From Bacillota bacterium (GTDB taxonomy: Bacteria; Bacillota; Clostridia; Peptostreptococcales; Acidaminobacteraceae), in assembly GCA_024636005.1 (NCBI GenBank), contig JAGXHV010000043.1:1-48132 (forward strand): DNA of 48,132 bases. Reading direction: 5' to 3'. This document shows positions 26,402-35,182 of the stretch, in pieces; positions within the stretch are counted from its first letter, which is position 1, and each line of letters starts with the position of its first letter. The translations under genes and the position numbers were made by a program. The notes beneath the pieces are model-generated. The model saw only the letters and a list, made by a program, of their open reading frames with translations. It made no database searches and was not told the DNA's origin.

Positions 26402-27965
26402 TTTTGATGAGATCATCGGTCAGGACCATATCACGTCACCACTAAAAAATCAGATCACATCAAAAACTTACGGACATGCTTATATTTTTTCTGGCACCAG
26501 GGGTACAGGAAAGACTTCAACAGCAAAGATTTTCGCAAGAGCAGTCAATTGTTTAGACAATACAACAGGCAATCCGTGTAATGTTTGTGAAAATTGTCTG
26601 AGCATACTTGAAGATCAATTTATTGACGTTGTGGAAATGGATGCGGCATCCAACAATAGTGTGGATGACATCCGTGAATTGCGTGAACATGTGAAATTTG
26701 CTCCATCTAAAGGCAAATACAAAGTATACATCATTGATGAGGTCCATATGTTGTCTCAAGGCGCTTTCAATGCGCTTCTAAAGACACTCGAGGAACCTCC
26801 GGAATATGTCATCTTCATACTTGCAACAACAGAAGCACAAAAGATTCCTGCAACAATTCTTTCCAGATGTCAGCGTTTTGATTTCAAACGTATTTCATAT
26901 GAGAACATCTTAAAACGTCTAGAATACATTTGTAAAAAAATTGATGTGGAATATGAGACGGAAGCACTGAAATTGATCATTCAAAAAAGTGACGGCGCGG
27001 TTCGTGATTCACTCAGCAGTTTGGATCAGTGTCTCAGCGTGGGGGGGAATCACCTGACCATAGAAAATGTGGTGGATGTGCTCGGCGTTGTCGAAAAGAC
27101 ACAGATCGTTCTTTTGGTCCAGTTTCTCACCACGAAGCAGACCTCAGAATCGCTCATGACAGTGGACAACGTGCTTAATCAAGGAAAGGATTTGAATCAA
27201 TTTCTCAATGGATTGATTGAAGTTTATAGGGATTTATTGATTGTAAAAATGGTGGAGAACAATTATGAGGCATTGATCAATGCCTCGGTCGAGTATATTC
27301 AGTCACTTGTGGACGTAGTGGGCAGCATCACACCGACACAGATCACACGCAGCCTGGATTTACTGATTGAACTCTCAAAATCCATGAAATACTCACAGAA
27401 CAAACGAATTGTTTTTGAAGCGACAATCATCAAACTAATCAACCCAGAAGTGGAAGTGAATTATGACGCCATGATGGAGAGAATCGAGAGAATTGAAAAA
27501 ACACTCGCCTCAGGTCAACTCGTCAAAGCTGCTCCAAGAGAGTTTAAAGAAGCAGTTGAACCAGTGAAACCGATTGTGACAGAAGCTCAGAAAGTGGAAG
27601 AATTCATAGAATTCACAGATCAGGAAATTTCACTTGAAAATGTGAAAGGCATATGGCAGACTTTTGTTGAGACATTGAAAAGCGAAAAGAAAGGGCTCCA
27701 TCCTATTTTGGAAAATTCCGAGCCTGTCTTATTGAAAGGTGACAGATGCATAGTTTCCATTACATCAGAGAATAAAATGTTCCTGAGTCTTCTCGTCAAT
27801 GCTTCCAATACGGAATACCTCAATGGACTGGCGAGCAAGCTCGTGAAGAAGTCACTTACACTGGATTACGAGGTGGCTGCTGAGCAAATTGAAAACAAGG
27901 ATAGTGAAGAAGCACAAATTATGGACTATTTTAAGGATTATAAGAATGTGCTTGAAATAAAATAA
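26361..27965 (+). CDS. dnaX: DNA polymerase III subunit gamma/tau
   Basis: AAA+ clamp-loader subunit. 534 residues. Walker [18 protein letters not shown] is at about 39-55; the zinc site [16 protein letters not shown] follows, then Walker [11 protein letters not shown] and the SRC motif [12 protein letters not shown]. The region beyond about 370 is the less conserved tau tail ([19 protein letters not shown] ...). The start is ATG 26361 ([15 protein letters not shown]) with AAGGAG 6 bases upstream; a longer frame from 26337 has no support. It starts inside the HD-GYP gene. The dnaX-ybaB-recR order after the SRP RNA is standard in Firmicutes. Confidence 0.97.
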   Translation: MSYQALYRQWRPLDFDEIIGQDHITSPLKNQITSKTYGHAYIFSGTRGTGKTSTAKIFARAVNCLDNTTGNPCNVCENCLSILEDQFIDVVEMDAASNNSVDDIRELREHVKFAPSKGKYKVYIIDEVHMLSQGAFNALLKTLEEPPEYVIFILATTEAQKIPATILSRCQRFDFKRISYENILKRLEYICKKIDVEYETEALKLIIQKSDGAVRDSLSSLDQCLSVGGNHLTIENVVDVLGVVEKTQIVLLVQFLTTKQTSESLMTVDNVLNQGKDLNQFLNGLIEVYRDLLIVKMVENNYEALINASVEYIQSLVDVVGSITPTQITRSLDLLIELSKSMKYSQNKRIVFEATIIKLINPEVEVNYDAMMERIERIEKTLASGQLVKAAPREFKEAVEPVKPIVTEAQKVEEFIEFTDQEISLENVKGIWQTFVETLKSEKKGLHPILENSEPVLLKGDRCIVSITSENKMFLSLLVNASNTEYLNGLASKLVKKSLTLDYEVAAEQIENKDSEEAQIMDYFKDYKNVLEIK

Positions 27966-27985
27966 AAAATATTAGGAGGATAATT

Positions 27986-28324
27986 ATGGCTAAGGGCAAA
28001 GGACCTATGATCCCTGGAAACATGAACAATATGATGAAACAAGTTCAAAAAATGCAAAAGGAAATGCAGGAAGCGCAAGCAAAAATCGAAGAGCAGGAAT
28101 TTGAGGCTACAGCTGGTGGCGGAGCAATTAAAGTGGTTGTCAACGGTAGAAAAGAAGTCATCAAAATCGATCTCAAACCTGAAATTGTTGATCCAGACGA
28201 TATTGAACTGCTTCAAGACCTGGTGATGGTAGCAGTCAACGAAGCACTTAAAACTGCTGATGAAACGATGTCAAAAAGTATGGATAAACTCACTGGTGGT
28301 ATGAACGTTCCTGGATTGTTTTAG
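27986..28324 (+). CDS. ybaB: Nucleoid-associated protein YbaB/EbfC
   Basis: 112-residue dimeric DNA-binding protein of the YbaB family, called yaaK in Bacillus. [19 protein letters not shown] forms the N-terminal helix, followed by [19 protein letters not shown] and [19 protein letters not shown], all typical. ATG with TAGGAGG 7 bases upstream. It sits between dnaX and recR (9-base gap). Confidence 0.96.
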   Translation: MAKGKGPMIPGNMNNMMKQVQKMQKEMQEAQAKIEEQEFEATAGGGAIKVVVNGRKEVIKIDLKPEIVDPDDIELLQDLVMVAVNEALKTADETMSKSMDKLTGGMNVPGLF

Positions 28325-28333
28325 GGGCGTCTG

Positions 28334-28930
28334 ATGAAATATATCCCAGCCATCAGCCGGCTGATCGATGAGTTTGCAAGACTTCCAGGAATAGGTAGAA
28401 AGACCGCACAACGCTTGGCGTTCCACATCATTAACCAAGATGCCAGTGAAGCTGTTCAGTTCGCTGAAGCCATTATGGACGCGAAAAGAAAAGTTCATTT
28501 TTGTGAGCGATGTTTCAATTTGACAGAGGAAACCTTTTGCGATATCTGCAATGATCAAAAACGTGATCCATATATCATGTGCGTGGTCGAATCGCCAAGA
28601 GATCTGCTTGCAATTGAAAATACAAAAGAATTTCACGGTTATTATCACGTTTTACATGGTGCGATTTCTCCAATGGAGGGTATCGGTCCAAATGAAATCA
28701 AGATCAGGGAACTGATTTTGAGACTACAAAACGATGAAACCAAAGAATTGATCGTTGCCACCAACCCTTCTATTGAAGGTGAAGCGACAGCGATGTACAT
28801 CTCTAAACTTCTCAAGGGCACTGATATCAAAGTGTCAAGGTTAGCTCATGGCATCCCGGTCGGTGGCGATCTGGAGTACGCTGATGAGGTGACGCTTGCC
28901 AAGGCCATTGAGGGTAGGAGAACTTTATAA
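28334..28930 (+). CDS. recR: Recombination protein RecR
   Basis: Ring-forming DNA-binding protein of the RecFOR gap-repair pathway. 198 residues, normal length. Helix-hairpin-helix [19 protein letters not shown] is at about 12-30, a four-cysteine zinc site [16 protein letters not shown] at about 57-72, and the TOPRIM domain ([16 protein letters not shown] ...) follows; it ends in [24 protein letters not shown] start, end of the dnaX operon, with a strong terminator 60 bases later. Confidence 0.97.
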   Translation: MKYIPAISRLIDEFARLPGIGRKTAQRLAFHIINQDASEAVQFAEAIMDAKRKVHFCERCFNLTEETFCDICNDQKRDPYIMCVVESPRDLLAIENTKEFHGYYHVLHGAISPMEGIGPNEIKIRELILRLQNDETKELIVATNPSIEGEATAMYISKLLKGTDIKVSRLAHGIPVGGDLEYADEVTLAKAIEGRRTL

Positions 28931-28989
28931 GGCAATAAATGACAGCTGTATAGTCTCAAAAAACTTTCATCAAATTATAAAAGCAAATT

Positions 28990-29020
28990 AAAAGGCAGCC
29001 TTAAATAGGCTGCCTTTTTG
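28990..29020. terminator. Terminator between recR and convergent SLH gene
   Basis: AAAAGGCAGCC (28990-29000) pairs with GGCTGCCTTTT (29008-29018) around a 7-base loop. T residues follow on the plus strand and A residues precede, so it can serve both converging genes. Confidence 0.88.
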
Positions 29021-29036
29021 ATTGTTATCTAATTTT

Positions 29037-30140
29037 TTAAGTTGTCCACTCGCCATTCACAATCCCGACGAGATAGTATTCGCCGTTATAAAGCTCAAAG
29101 ACGAGATAAAGGCTACGCCAATCCATGCCACCATATTGAGGGTCGATGCCGTCAAGATAGAGCTCTACGAAAATCCCGTTGTTGTAAAAAGTCGGGATGT
29201 TGTTGATCAAGTTACCCCTGGAAACGACAGAATTATAGACGATTTGATCAGGAGCAGTGAAGTCCCTGGAGTTGACATAGCGGTCGAAATAATCCTGAGG
29301 TGTTTCTTCGATGTTGAAACCGCTTCCATCCTGTATACCCCAGAAATAAACTGTATTGTCTGTCAGGATGCCTGGAATCGCAGCTGCGGAAAACACCTTA
29401 TGGGTGTTGTCGATATAATAATACGGTGAGAATCGAACGCCCTGGACCGGATGGACGTAGGCTGCAAGCTGAGTCATGTCCTCGTCCTTGAGAATCTGGG
29501 CAATCGTCAAGGCTTTAGCCTGAAGCATGGTTTGTAACACAAACGGCGGATGGATGGCTTTTGCCATAAACACTGAAAATTCAGCCCTTGTCATGTCGTC
29601 GTTGGGCTTGAAAGTTCCATCCGGGTAACCCTCTGTAATGTAGCTGTCAACCATTGCCATAATGGAACCAAAAGCCCAGTGAGCGGGTGTCACATCAGAA
29701 AATGGTGAAGTGGCAGAGCTTTGGGAAAATCCATAAGCACTCGATAAGACAGAGGCTATTTCCGCCCGGCTCATAGCTTGATCTGGCTTAAATGTACCGT
29801 CCGGATATCCGCTCATTGTACCATTTGCGGCAATAGCTCCCACCAAGCCGTTTGCCCAATGGCCCGCAGGTACGTCTGGGAATGCGGCCGCTTGTGGCGA
29901 CAAGCCAAGTTCGTTCGCCAGTATTGAAGCCGCTTGAGCGCGAGTTATGGTTTGGTTTGGCTTAAATGTACCATCCGGGAAACCGCTGATCAGATTTTGC
30001 CCCATCAAGTGCTCAATATAAGTCTGTGCCCAGTGGTTGTTGATATCGGGTAATGTCGTTGCTGCATACGACGGCGTAGGTGCCGGTGCCAGCAAAAGCA
30101 TCATCATAAAGATCATAAAGATCGAAAAAATTTTTTTCAT
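29037..30140 (-). CDS. SLH-domain surface protein
   Basis: 367-residue exported protein. A signal peptide (MKKIFSIFMIFMMMLLLAPAP ... SYA, about 1-26) is followed by three S-layer homology domains (about 28-75, 87-137 and 148-195), each with a HWA..I motif and a FPDGTFKP or YPDGTFKP repeat. SLH domains bind pyruvylated secondary cell-wall polymer. The C-terminal 165 residues (FVLQTMLQAKALTIAQILKD ... VNGEWTT) are not a family I recognise. They look like a globular beta-rich domain with YLVFELYNGEYYLVGIVNGEW near the end. ATG with GGAGGT upstream. It is single and convergent with recR, so it is its own transcription unit. Confidence 0.9.
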   Translation of the reverse strand: MKKIFSIFMIFMMMLLLAPAPTPSYAATTLPDINNHWAQTYIEHLMGQNLISGFPDGTFKPNQTITRAQAASILANELGLSPQAAAFPDVPAGHWANGLVGAIAANGTMSGYPDGTFKPDQAMSRAEIASVLSSAYGFSQSSATSPFSDVTPAHWAFGSIMAMVDSYITEGYPDGTFKPNDDMTRAEFSVFMAKAIHPPFVLQTMLQAKALTIAQILKDEDMTQLAAYVHPVQGVRFSPYYYIDNTHKVFSAAAIPGILTDNTVYFWGIQDGSGFNIEETPQDYFDRYVNSRDFTAPDQIVYNSVVSRGNLINNIPTFYNNGIFVELYLDGIDPQYGGMDWRSLYLVFELYNGEYYLVGIVNGEWTT

Positions 30141-30392
30141 AAATTTTACCTCCGTTGCTATTTTACCCGATTACAGGCGATTTAAACGTTAAGACCACAA
30201 GGAAGTGTTCTTTGCAAGTACACAGACGGACGCTCAATGCTCCGTTTTTTTTGTGCTCTAAAAAACATCATATCACAAGGATGTGACAAGGATTTTCGCT
30301 CCGTGTGACAGCGCTCTTATATAATTGAATCAATAAAGGGAAATGAATCAACCAATCTTTTATCTGTGACCTTCAAAAGGAGTCGTGCTAAT
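30141..30392. other. Divergent intergenic region, SLH gene / small protein gene
   Basis: 252 bases. The plus strand has a TATAAT at 30320-30325 without a clear -35. ACGGA..TCCGT (30227-30245) followed by eight T residues could be a short hairpin. CCTTGT-type repeats (CAAGGATGTGACAAGGAT) lie at about 30276-30293. I do not recognise a riboswitch here on either strand. Confidence 0.4.
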
Positions 30393-30641
30393 ATGGATAA
30401 AAAAATAAAAAAGACAGAAACAAAATCCTCAATTGGTGGCACAAACTTTTTGATTTCAATCCATCAACAGGAAGGTAATAGTTGGCAAGGCGTCGTTCAA
30501 TGGCTGGAGACAGGTGAAAAGGTACATTTCAGAAGTGCACTGGAATTAATGTCCCTAATGGATCAAGCTGTTGCGATGGAGAAAAAAACAAGTGAAACAA
30601 AGCGCACATGGCAAGGCAACTCAGCATCAAAAATCGGGTAA
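30393..30641 (+). CDS. Small conserved-type protein of unknown function (WQG...FRSALEL)
   Basis: 82 residues, soluble. After a Lys-rich start (MDKKIKKTETKSS) comes a compact region FLISIHQQEGNSWQGVVQWL and then EKVHFRSALELMSLMDQAV. I recall similar short proteins with the W-Q-G and F-R-S-x-L-E-L motifs in Clostridia, but know no function; this is memory, not a search. The start is ATG 30393, with GGAG about 9 bases upstream; the frame open from 30366 has no ribosome site. It lies just before a c-di-GMP riboswitch, so it is either the end of its own transcript or part of the leader of the next gene. Confidence 0.7.
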   Translation: MDKKIKKTETKSSIGGTNFLISIHQQEGNSWQGVVQWLETGEKVHFRSALELMSLMDQAVAMEKKTSETKRTWQGNSASKIG

Positions 30642-30679
30642 AAACAGAGCACCAAAGTAAAGTGTAAGCGATACATAAC

Positions 30680-30775
30680 ACGAAAAGGCAAAACCAGTGA
30701 AAACTGGCGACGCAAAGTCTGGAGTCTAAAGTATGGGAGTCATACCATACCACGACCGTCCGACTGCCAAAGGCA
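30680..30775 (+). promoter_or_regulatory. Cyclic di-GMP-I (GEMM-I) riboswitch
   Basis: The sequence follows the GEMM-I aptamer closely: CACGAAAAGGCAAAACC, a hairpin CCAGT-GAAA-ACTGG, the conserved core GACGCAAAG at 30709-30717, GGAGTCTAAAG, a second stem-loop, and a closing CGACCGTCCGACTGCC whose TGCC pairs with the first GGCA. Beyond it, TGCCAAA (30765-30771) can instead pair with TTTGGCA (30781-30787), which touches the ribosome site AAAGGAG (30787-30793) of the surface-protein gene. There is no T-run, so control of translation is more likely than of termination. Whether ligand turns it on or off cannot be told by eye. Confidence 0.92.
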
Positions 30776-30800
30776 ATTTATTTGGCAAAGGAGAAAGCAT

Positions 30801-33800
30801 ATGAAGAGAAATTTGAAGAGGGTTTTGGCGTTATTGTTGACAGCATTACTAGTAATTACAGGTACACCAGTGGTGAGTTTTGCGGAGGATTCTGGTGATT
30901 TGAGTTTAACAGTGGATTCTGTATCCGAAAATGGTGCATCCGTTTCTATTTCAAATAGAACAGAAGATGGATCAGCAGTTGAAGTAGAGCTATCGCCTAA
31001 TCATGGAACCTACCCTTCAACTGAAACAGGAAATACAATCAATTTTACAGGACTAGTTCCATCGACGAGTTATACTGCAACGATAACTGAATCTGTTATA
31101 AGTTCAGAAATTAAACAATATGAAGTTAAACGCACCGGCAACGAAGATGAAACAGATAATTCAGGAAATTATTTTATTAAAATTGGTAATGATAAGATTA
31201 TTGTCGATTTAAATGTTGTATATTACGAAGATGCAAACGGAGAAAAAATATTTGGTGTTTGGTCAGATGATAATAAAGTTAAACACTATACGGATAGAAC
31301 TGAAGAAACAATAACACCTAATATCGCTTCAGCAACATTTACAACACTAGCGGAAACAATTGTGGATGAGTACACCATTTCTTTAGTTGTTCAATATGGT
31401 GGTATCGCAATATATGACTCGGAAGAATTTGATCCTGGAACTTATCCGTTGACAGTTGAGAAAGATGATGAGATATTAGTCAAGTCTTACTCCAATGCAG
31501 GTTACAGTGGTAGTGGTATCTACACTTATACTGTCACTGGAGAAGGAATCGAAGAAATCCGAGTTTCCTTTACCCAAAAAGATCCTGTATATAATCTTCC
31601 ATTCTATGTGACAGATGGATTTTTCTCAGGATACCATTTTGACGGTAGTGATATAACCGCCAAGCACGATCCTAAAGATGATGTGCTTTCAGCAAGTATG
31701 ACTGCTAAAGCAGACAAATCAGAATATGATTTAGGTGATACAGCCACAGTTACACTCACTGTTACTGAGGTTGACGGTGATGATTCCAATAACAAATTGA
31801 ATGAAGTTGATTTTTATGAAAATAGTGTCAACAAAAAAAGTTTTGGTAATGCTCCAGATTCAAACGATGTGATTTATAGTCATTCAATACCAGCAACTGA
31901 AGAGGATCTTGTGTCTGCAGGATTCGGAAAAACTACTGAAGGTACAAATTATGTATACACCAAAACATTGAATTACGATTTGGTTGATCGATATCATAAA
32001 GATGGAGCTGCTGCAATCGTCGCCACTGCAAAGGCAAAACTTGTAGTTCTTATTCCTATTCCAGCTCCAGTTACAAAAACTGTTACAGCGATTTCAGATA
32101 ACACCGCACAAGGAACAGTTTCTCCAGAGACTTCAGTTCTGGGAGTTGGTGAGACCGTTGAACTTGTAGCTACACCGAAGTCTAACTATTTTGCTTTTGA
32201 CTACTGGACCAAAACAGTTGGCGACGACGAGTCACCATATGACGAAGTAGCTACAATCACTGTACCTTCAGAGGATGCAACTTATACAGCTCATTTCAAG
32301 AAAATACTTTTTGACGTTACATTCGATGCTGATATATTCCTGATTGATGGTATGGTTTCAAACACTTCAGGAACAATCGGAAAAATAACTTTTAGTTCAA
32401 ATAATGAGTCGTTTTCACCATTTTCATTAAATGGTAGCGAAACGAAAACAACAAAAATTTCTGCTGTACCAGATGGCACAATAATAACCATTTTAGCCGA
32501 GTCTACTGACCCAGATTATCGCTTCTTAAAATATCAAAACAATAATGAGAACCCTAGACCAGTAACCATCAGCAGCAGCAAAACAAGTGTTGAACCAAAT
32601 GCGGTATTTGGCAAGAAAGATGAATTTGGTGTCACTGCGGATTATGATAAGTTGCATGTAACTTTTGATAAAGAAAGCGCATTTTTGGACGATTCAGAGT
32701 ATACCTTTACCGCAACTCCTCTCGCAAACACAACAATCACAAAAGTAACTATTCAATATGATGAAAACCCAGCTGATGACATTACAACAGATGCATTGAC
32801 AGAAGCAGGATTGATGTCATACTTACTAAAGGGATTTGAGTCGGATGTTCATTTCGTTATCGAATCATTGACACAGTTTGATGTAAACGCTGATTCATCA
32901 GATCCTGCACAAGGTACAGTTTCTCCAACAGCCAGTAGGATCACGGCTGGAGAACCAACTACTGTTGTTGCCACTCCTGCAACTGGATTCGTTTTTTCAA
33001 GCTGGAAACAGATAATCGATGATTCGGAAGTAGTTGTTTCAGAAGAGGCGTCATATACTTTTGATGTCAATGAGAATATTTCCTTAGTGGCGTACTTCAC
33101 AGCAGAACAAGTGGAGGATAATACAACAACTTATACAGTAACATTTGTTAATGCAGACACAGACAAGACAGTACTCAAGACTGAAGAGGTTGAATCTGGC
33201 AAATCTGCAAAAGCACCACTAGTAGATCCATCACTTGATGGTCATACATTTACCGGATGGGATAAAGTATTTACAAACATAACAGCGCCTCTAACCGTAA
33301 AAGCAGAATATTCAAAAAATCCGGAAGTACTAGCAAAGTTCACAGTAACATTCGTAAATGCAGACACAGACAAGACAGTACTCAAGACTGAAGAGGTTGA
33401 ATCCGGCAAAGCTGCAACAGCACCAACAACAGATCCGACACTTCCTGGTCATACGTTTACCGGATGGGATAAAGAATTTACAAATATCGCATCTAATACT
33501 ACTGTAAAAGCTTTATATAGCATAAATGTTGTCGATAATAATAACGACGACGATGACGATGATGAGGAATTGGTAGAATTACCAGTAAGACAAATTCCAG
33601 CACCAAGTCCTCAACTCAGTGAACCGGTAGAATTAGTAGAACTTGAAGAAGAAGAAATAGCTGCTGGACCAGCAATCGTAGAAGAAAAAGAAAAAGAACC
33701 AAAAGAAGAGAAAGAGCCTAAAGAAGAATTGATAACACTTGATCTTCCAAATGAAGCTATTCCAGAAGGAAGCGGATTGCCACAAACAGGTCAATTGCCA

Positions 33801-33869
33801 GTAGAATTATTCGTTGGTCTTGGCGGTTTGATCACAGCAGCAGGCGCATTCCTTAGAAGAAAACAATAA
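30801..33869 (+). CDS. Large sortase-anchored surface protein with InlB-type repeats
   Basis: 1022-residue exported protein, probably an adhesin. A signal peptide (LKRVLALLLTALLVITG ... SFA) is at residues 1-28. The middle is beta-rich, with several bacterial-repeat segments (AQGTVSPETSVLGVGETVELVA and AQGTVSPTASRITAGEPTTV, each with FDYW or FSSWK). Two near-identical InlB_B/Flg_new repeats (TVTFVNADTDKTVLKTEEVE ... HTFTGWDK) lie at about 780-915. An acidic Glu/Pro/Lys-rich stalk precedes the sorting signal LPQTG (993-997), a hydrophobic segment and RRKQ. Class A-type sortase anchoring is expected, but no sortase gene is in the window. ATG with AAAGGAG 7 bases upstream, under a c-di-GMP-I riboswitch. 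Confidence 0.93.
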   Translation: MKRNLKRVLALLLTALLVITGTPVVSFAEDSGDLSLTVDSVSENGASVSISNRTEDGSAVEVELSPNHGTYPSTETGNTINFTGLVPSTSYTATITESVISSEIKQYEVKRTGNEDETDNSGNYFIKIGNDKIIVDLNVVYYEDANGEKIFGVWSDDNKVKHYTDRTEETITPNIASATFTTLAETIVDEYTISLVVQYGGIAIYDSEEFDPGTYPLTVEKDDEILVKSYSNAGYSGSGIYTYTVTGEGIEEIRVSFTQKDPVYNLPFYVTDGFFSGYHFDGSDITAKHDPKDDVLSASMTAKADKSEYDLGDTATVTLTVTEVDGDDSNNKLNEVDFYENSVNKKSFGNAPDSNDVIYSHSIPATEEDLVSAGFGKTTEGTNYVYTKTLNYDLVDRYHKDGAAAIVATAKAKLVVLIPIPAPVTKTVTAISDNTAQGTVSPETSVLGVGETVELVATPKSNYFAFDYWTKTVGDDESPYDEVATITVPSEDATYTAHFKKILFDVTFDADIFLIDGMVSNTSGTIGKITFSSNNESFSPFSLNGSETKTTKISAVPDGTIITILAESTDPDYRFLKYQNNNENPRPVTISSSKTSVEPNAVFGKKDEFGVTADYDKLHVTFDKESAFLDDSEYTFTATPLANTTITKVTIQYDENPADDITTDALTEAGLMSYLLKGFESDVHFVIESLTQFDVNADSSDPAQGTVSPTASRITAGEPTTVVATPATGFVFSSWKQIIDDSEVVVSEEASYTFDVNENISLVAYFTAEQVEDNTTTYTVTFVNADTDKTVLKTEEVESGKSAKAPLVDPSLDGHTFTGWDKVFTNITAPLTVKAEYSKNPEVLAKFTVTFVNADTDKTVLKTEEVESGKAATAPTTDPTLPGHTFTGWDKEFTNIASNTTVKALYSINVVDNNNDDDDDDEELVELPVRQIPAPSPQLSEPVELVELEEEEIAAGPAIVEEKEKEPKEEKEPKEELITLDLPNEAIPEGSGLPQTGQLPVELFVGLGGLITAAGAFLRRKQ
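33135..33492 (+). repeat. Two direct repeats inside the surface-protein gene
   Basis: Copies start at 33135 and 33342, 207 bases (69 codons) apart, each about 150 bases. The first 60 bases, from ACAGTAACATT to GAGGTTGAATC, differ at only a few positions, so this is a recent in-frame duplication of the InlB-like module. Confidence 0.85.
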
Positions 33870-33889
33870 ATAATAGAGTCATAAATATT

Positions 33890-33919
33890 GAAGGGAGTCC
33901 AACGGACTTCCTTTTTTTT
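33890..33919 (+). terminator. Terminator after the surface-protein gene
   Basis: AAGGGAGTCC (33891-33900) pairs with GGACTTCCTT (33904-33913) around AAC, with one G-T pair, followed by a T-run. Confidence 0.88.
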
Positions 33920-33929
33920 ACATTTTCTA

Positions 33930-33958
33930 TTTACATATATTTACATTAATGATACACT
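33930..33958 (+). promoter_or_regulatory. Possible promoter of the Tad-like operon
   Basis: TTTACA at 33930-33935, 17 bases, TACACT at 33953-33958, then 30 bases to the first codon. Moderate match to a sigma-A promoter. Confidence 0.5.
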
Positions 33959-33988
33959 ATTGACATATTTTGGAAAAGGAGAACCGTC

Positions 33989-35182
33989 TTGAAGATTATT
34001 GCTTATGCACGTCCAGAACAAAATGACATGCTTTTAGAGTTAAGAACCTTGATTCCTGACATCGAAACACTACATAATGTTCACAGGATCAAACAGGAAG
34101 ATCTGTTGAATACACCTTATGTTTTGATCATTATTTCTCAGCCCTCCCAAAAGGAACAGAAAATCATATCAGAATTGATATTCTTAAAAATCATTAAATT
34201 TGAAGGTGTCCGCTCTGAAGGTTTCGGAACAGTCGTTGTTGAAAATGTGATGGATATAGACGTCATCATCAGAAATGCGAAAAGAGAATTAAAAGACCGG
34301 ATCAAAAGTGATTATAAGAAAAGCATTGAAATGACACAAGTGCTCACAGAAGATGAAAGAAAGTACCTCGAGAAACTCTCAGGTGAAACCCCTGATGGGA
34401 AAACTAAAAGCAAGTTATTGAAAAAAATTAAGAAGGAACGAAGCAATAATGAACTGGAGATCAGGGGGCAATTGACCGTGCTGGGCTCAGGGGAAGCCGC
34501 AGCTGAAATAGCTAAAGTATGTTCTACATATGGAAAGATGAAGGTTCTTCTATTGGACGGCAATTTGCTTTGTCCATCCATGGATATCCACTTCAACATC
34601 CCAAATATACAGACTAGAATCGATAGTCATTTGACGGGCATTGATAATACCGGCATTAACATCGCACTCGATGCTATAGCCAAGAATGCTGATTTTGACA
34701 GCAATTTAAAGAAGATGGTACATCGGATTAAGCCGCAGCTGGATGTGATGCTCGGAAATTATAATCTATACAATTATGAGCACTATGACACTTTAGAATT
34801 CAAAGTATTGCTTGAAAAACTCAAATTGCATTATGATCTGATTATTCTCAGTGTATCTCAAATGCCATATGACAGTCTGACGCTACTTGGACTGCACCAA
34901 AGCAAAATCAACATTTTCATTTGTGACAATTCCGAAGTTAACATACGTTATTGCAACAATGTTATCGAAATACTCAAATCCAAACAGAACATATCCGAAA
35001 TAAAATTCCTGAGTATGCTGTATGTGAATGGCAAGCAGATTTCGGGAATAAGCGACAACCTCATGAAAGGTATTTTCAGAAAAATGTATATTGGGAGACT
35101 TGAAGGAAAAGGCAGGAAACGCATGAAAAGAACATTTTCGATTCTTAAAAAAGTGGAAGCGAGGTGTGAGCGGTGGGATTAG
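33989..35182 (+). CDS. CpaE/TadZ-like protein with degenerate ATP-binding site
   Basis: 397 residues. By position before a CpaF ATPase and by layout (N-terminal receiver-like part, C-terminal ParA/MinD-like part) it matches CpaE/TadZ, which localises Tad pilus machinery. The C-terminal part has VLLLDGNLLCPSMDIHF, matching the VLLID.D...GD switch of MinD-type ATPases, and YDLIILSVSQMP in the Walker B position. The P-loop reads VLGSGEAAAEIAKVC (about 164-178), lacking the GK(T/S) lysine, so ATP hydrolysis is unlikely. A basic linker (about 100-160) joins the halves. TTG start at 33989 with AAAGGAG upstream. Overlaps the next gene by 10 bases. Confidence 0.75.
   Translation: MKIIAYARPEQNDMLLELRTLIPDIETLHNVHRIKQEDLLNTPYVLIIISQPSQKEQKIISELIFLKIIKFEGVRSEGFGTVVVENVMDIDVIIRNAKRELKDRIKSDYKKSIEMTQVLTEDERKYLEKLSGETPDGKTKSKLLKKIKKERSNNELEIRGQLTVLGSGEAAAEIAKVCSTYGKMKVLLLDGNLLCPSMDIHFNIPNIQTRIDSHLTGIDNTGINIALDAIAKNADFDSNLKKMVHRIKPQLDVMLGNYNLYNYEHYDTLEFKVLLEKLKLHYDLIILSVSQMPYDSLTLLGLHQSKINIFICDNSEVNIRYCNNVIEILKSKQNISEIKFLSMLYVNGKQISGISDNLMKGIFRKMYIGRLEGKGRKRMKRTFSILKKVEARCERWD

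Noticed and set aside
29022-29429. 135-residue open frame on the strand opposite the SLH gene
   Set aside because: A shadow of the SLH coding sequence, which has clear domains; no ribosome site.
28931-30300. Possible second c-di-GMP riboswitch for the SLH gene
   Set aside because: The minus-strand leader has no GACGCAAAG core or matching stems.
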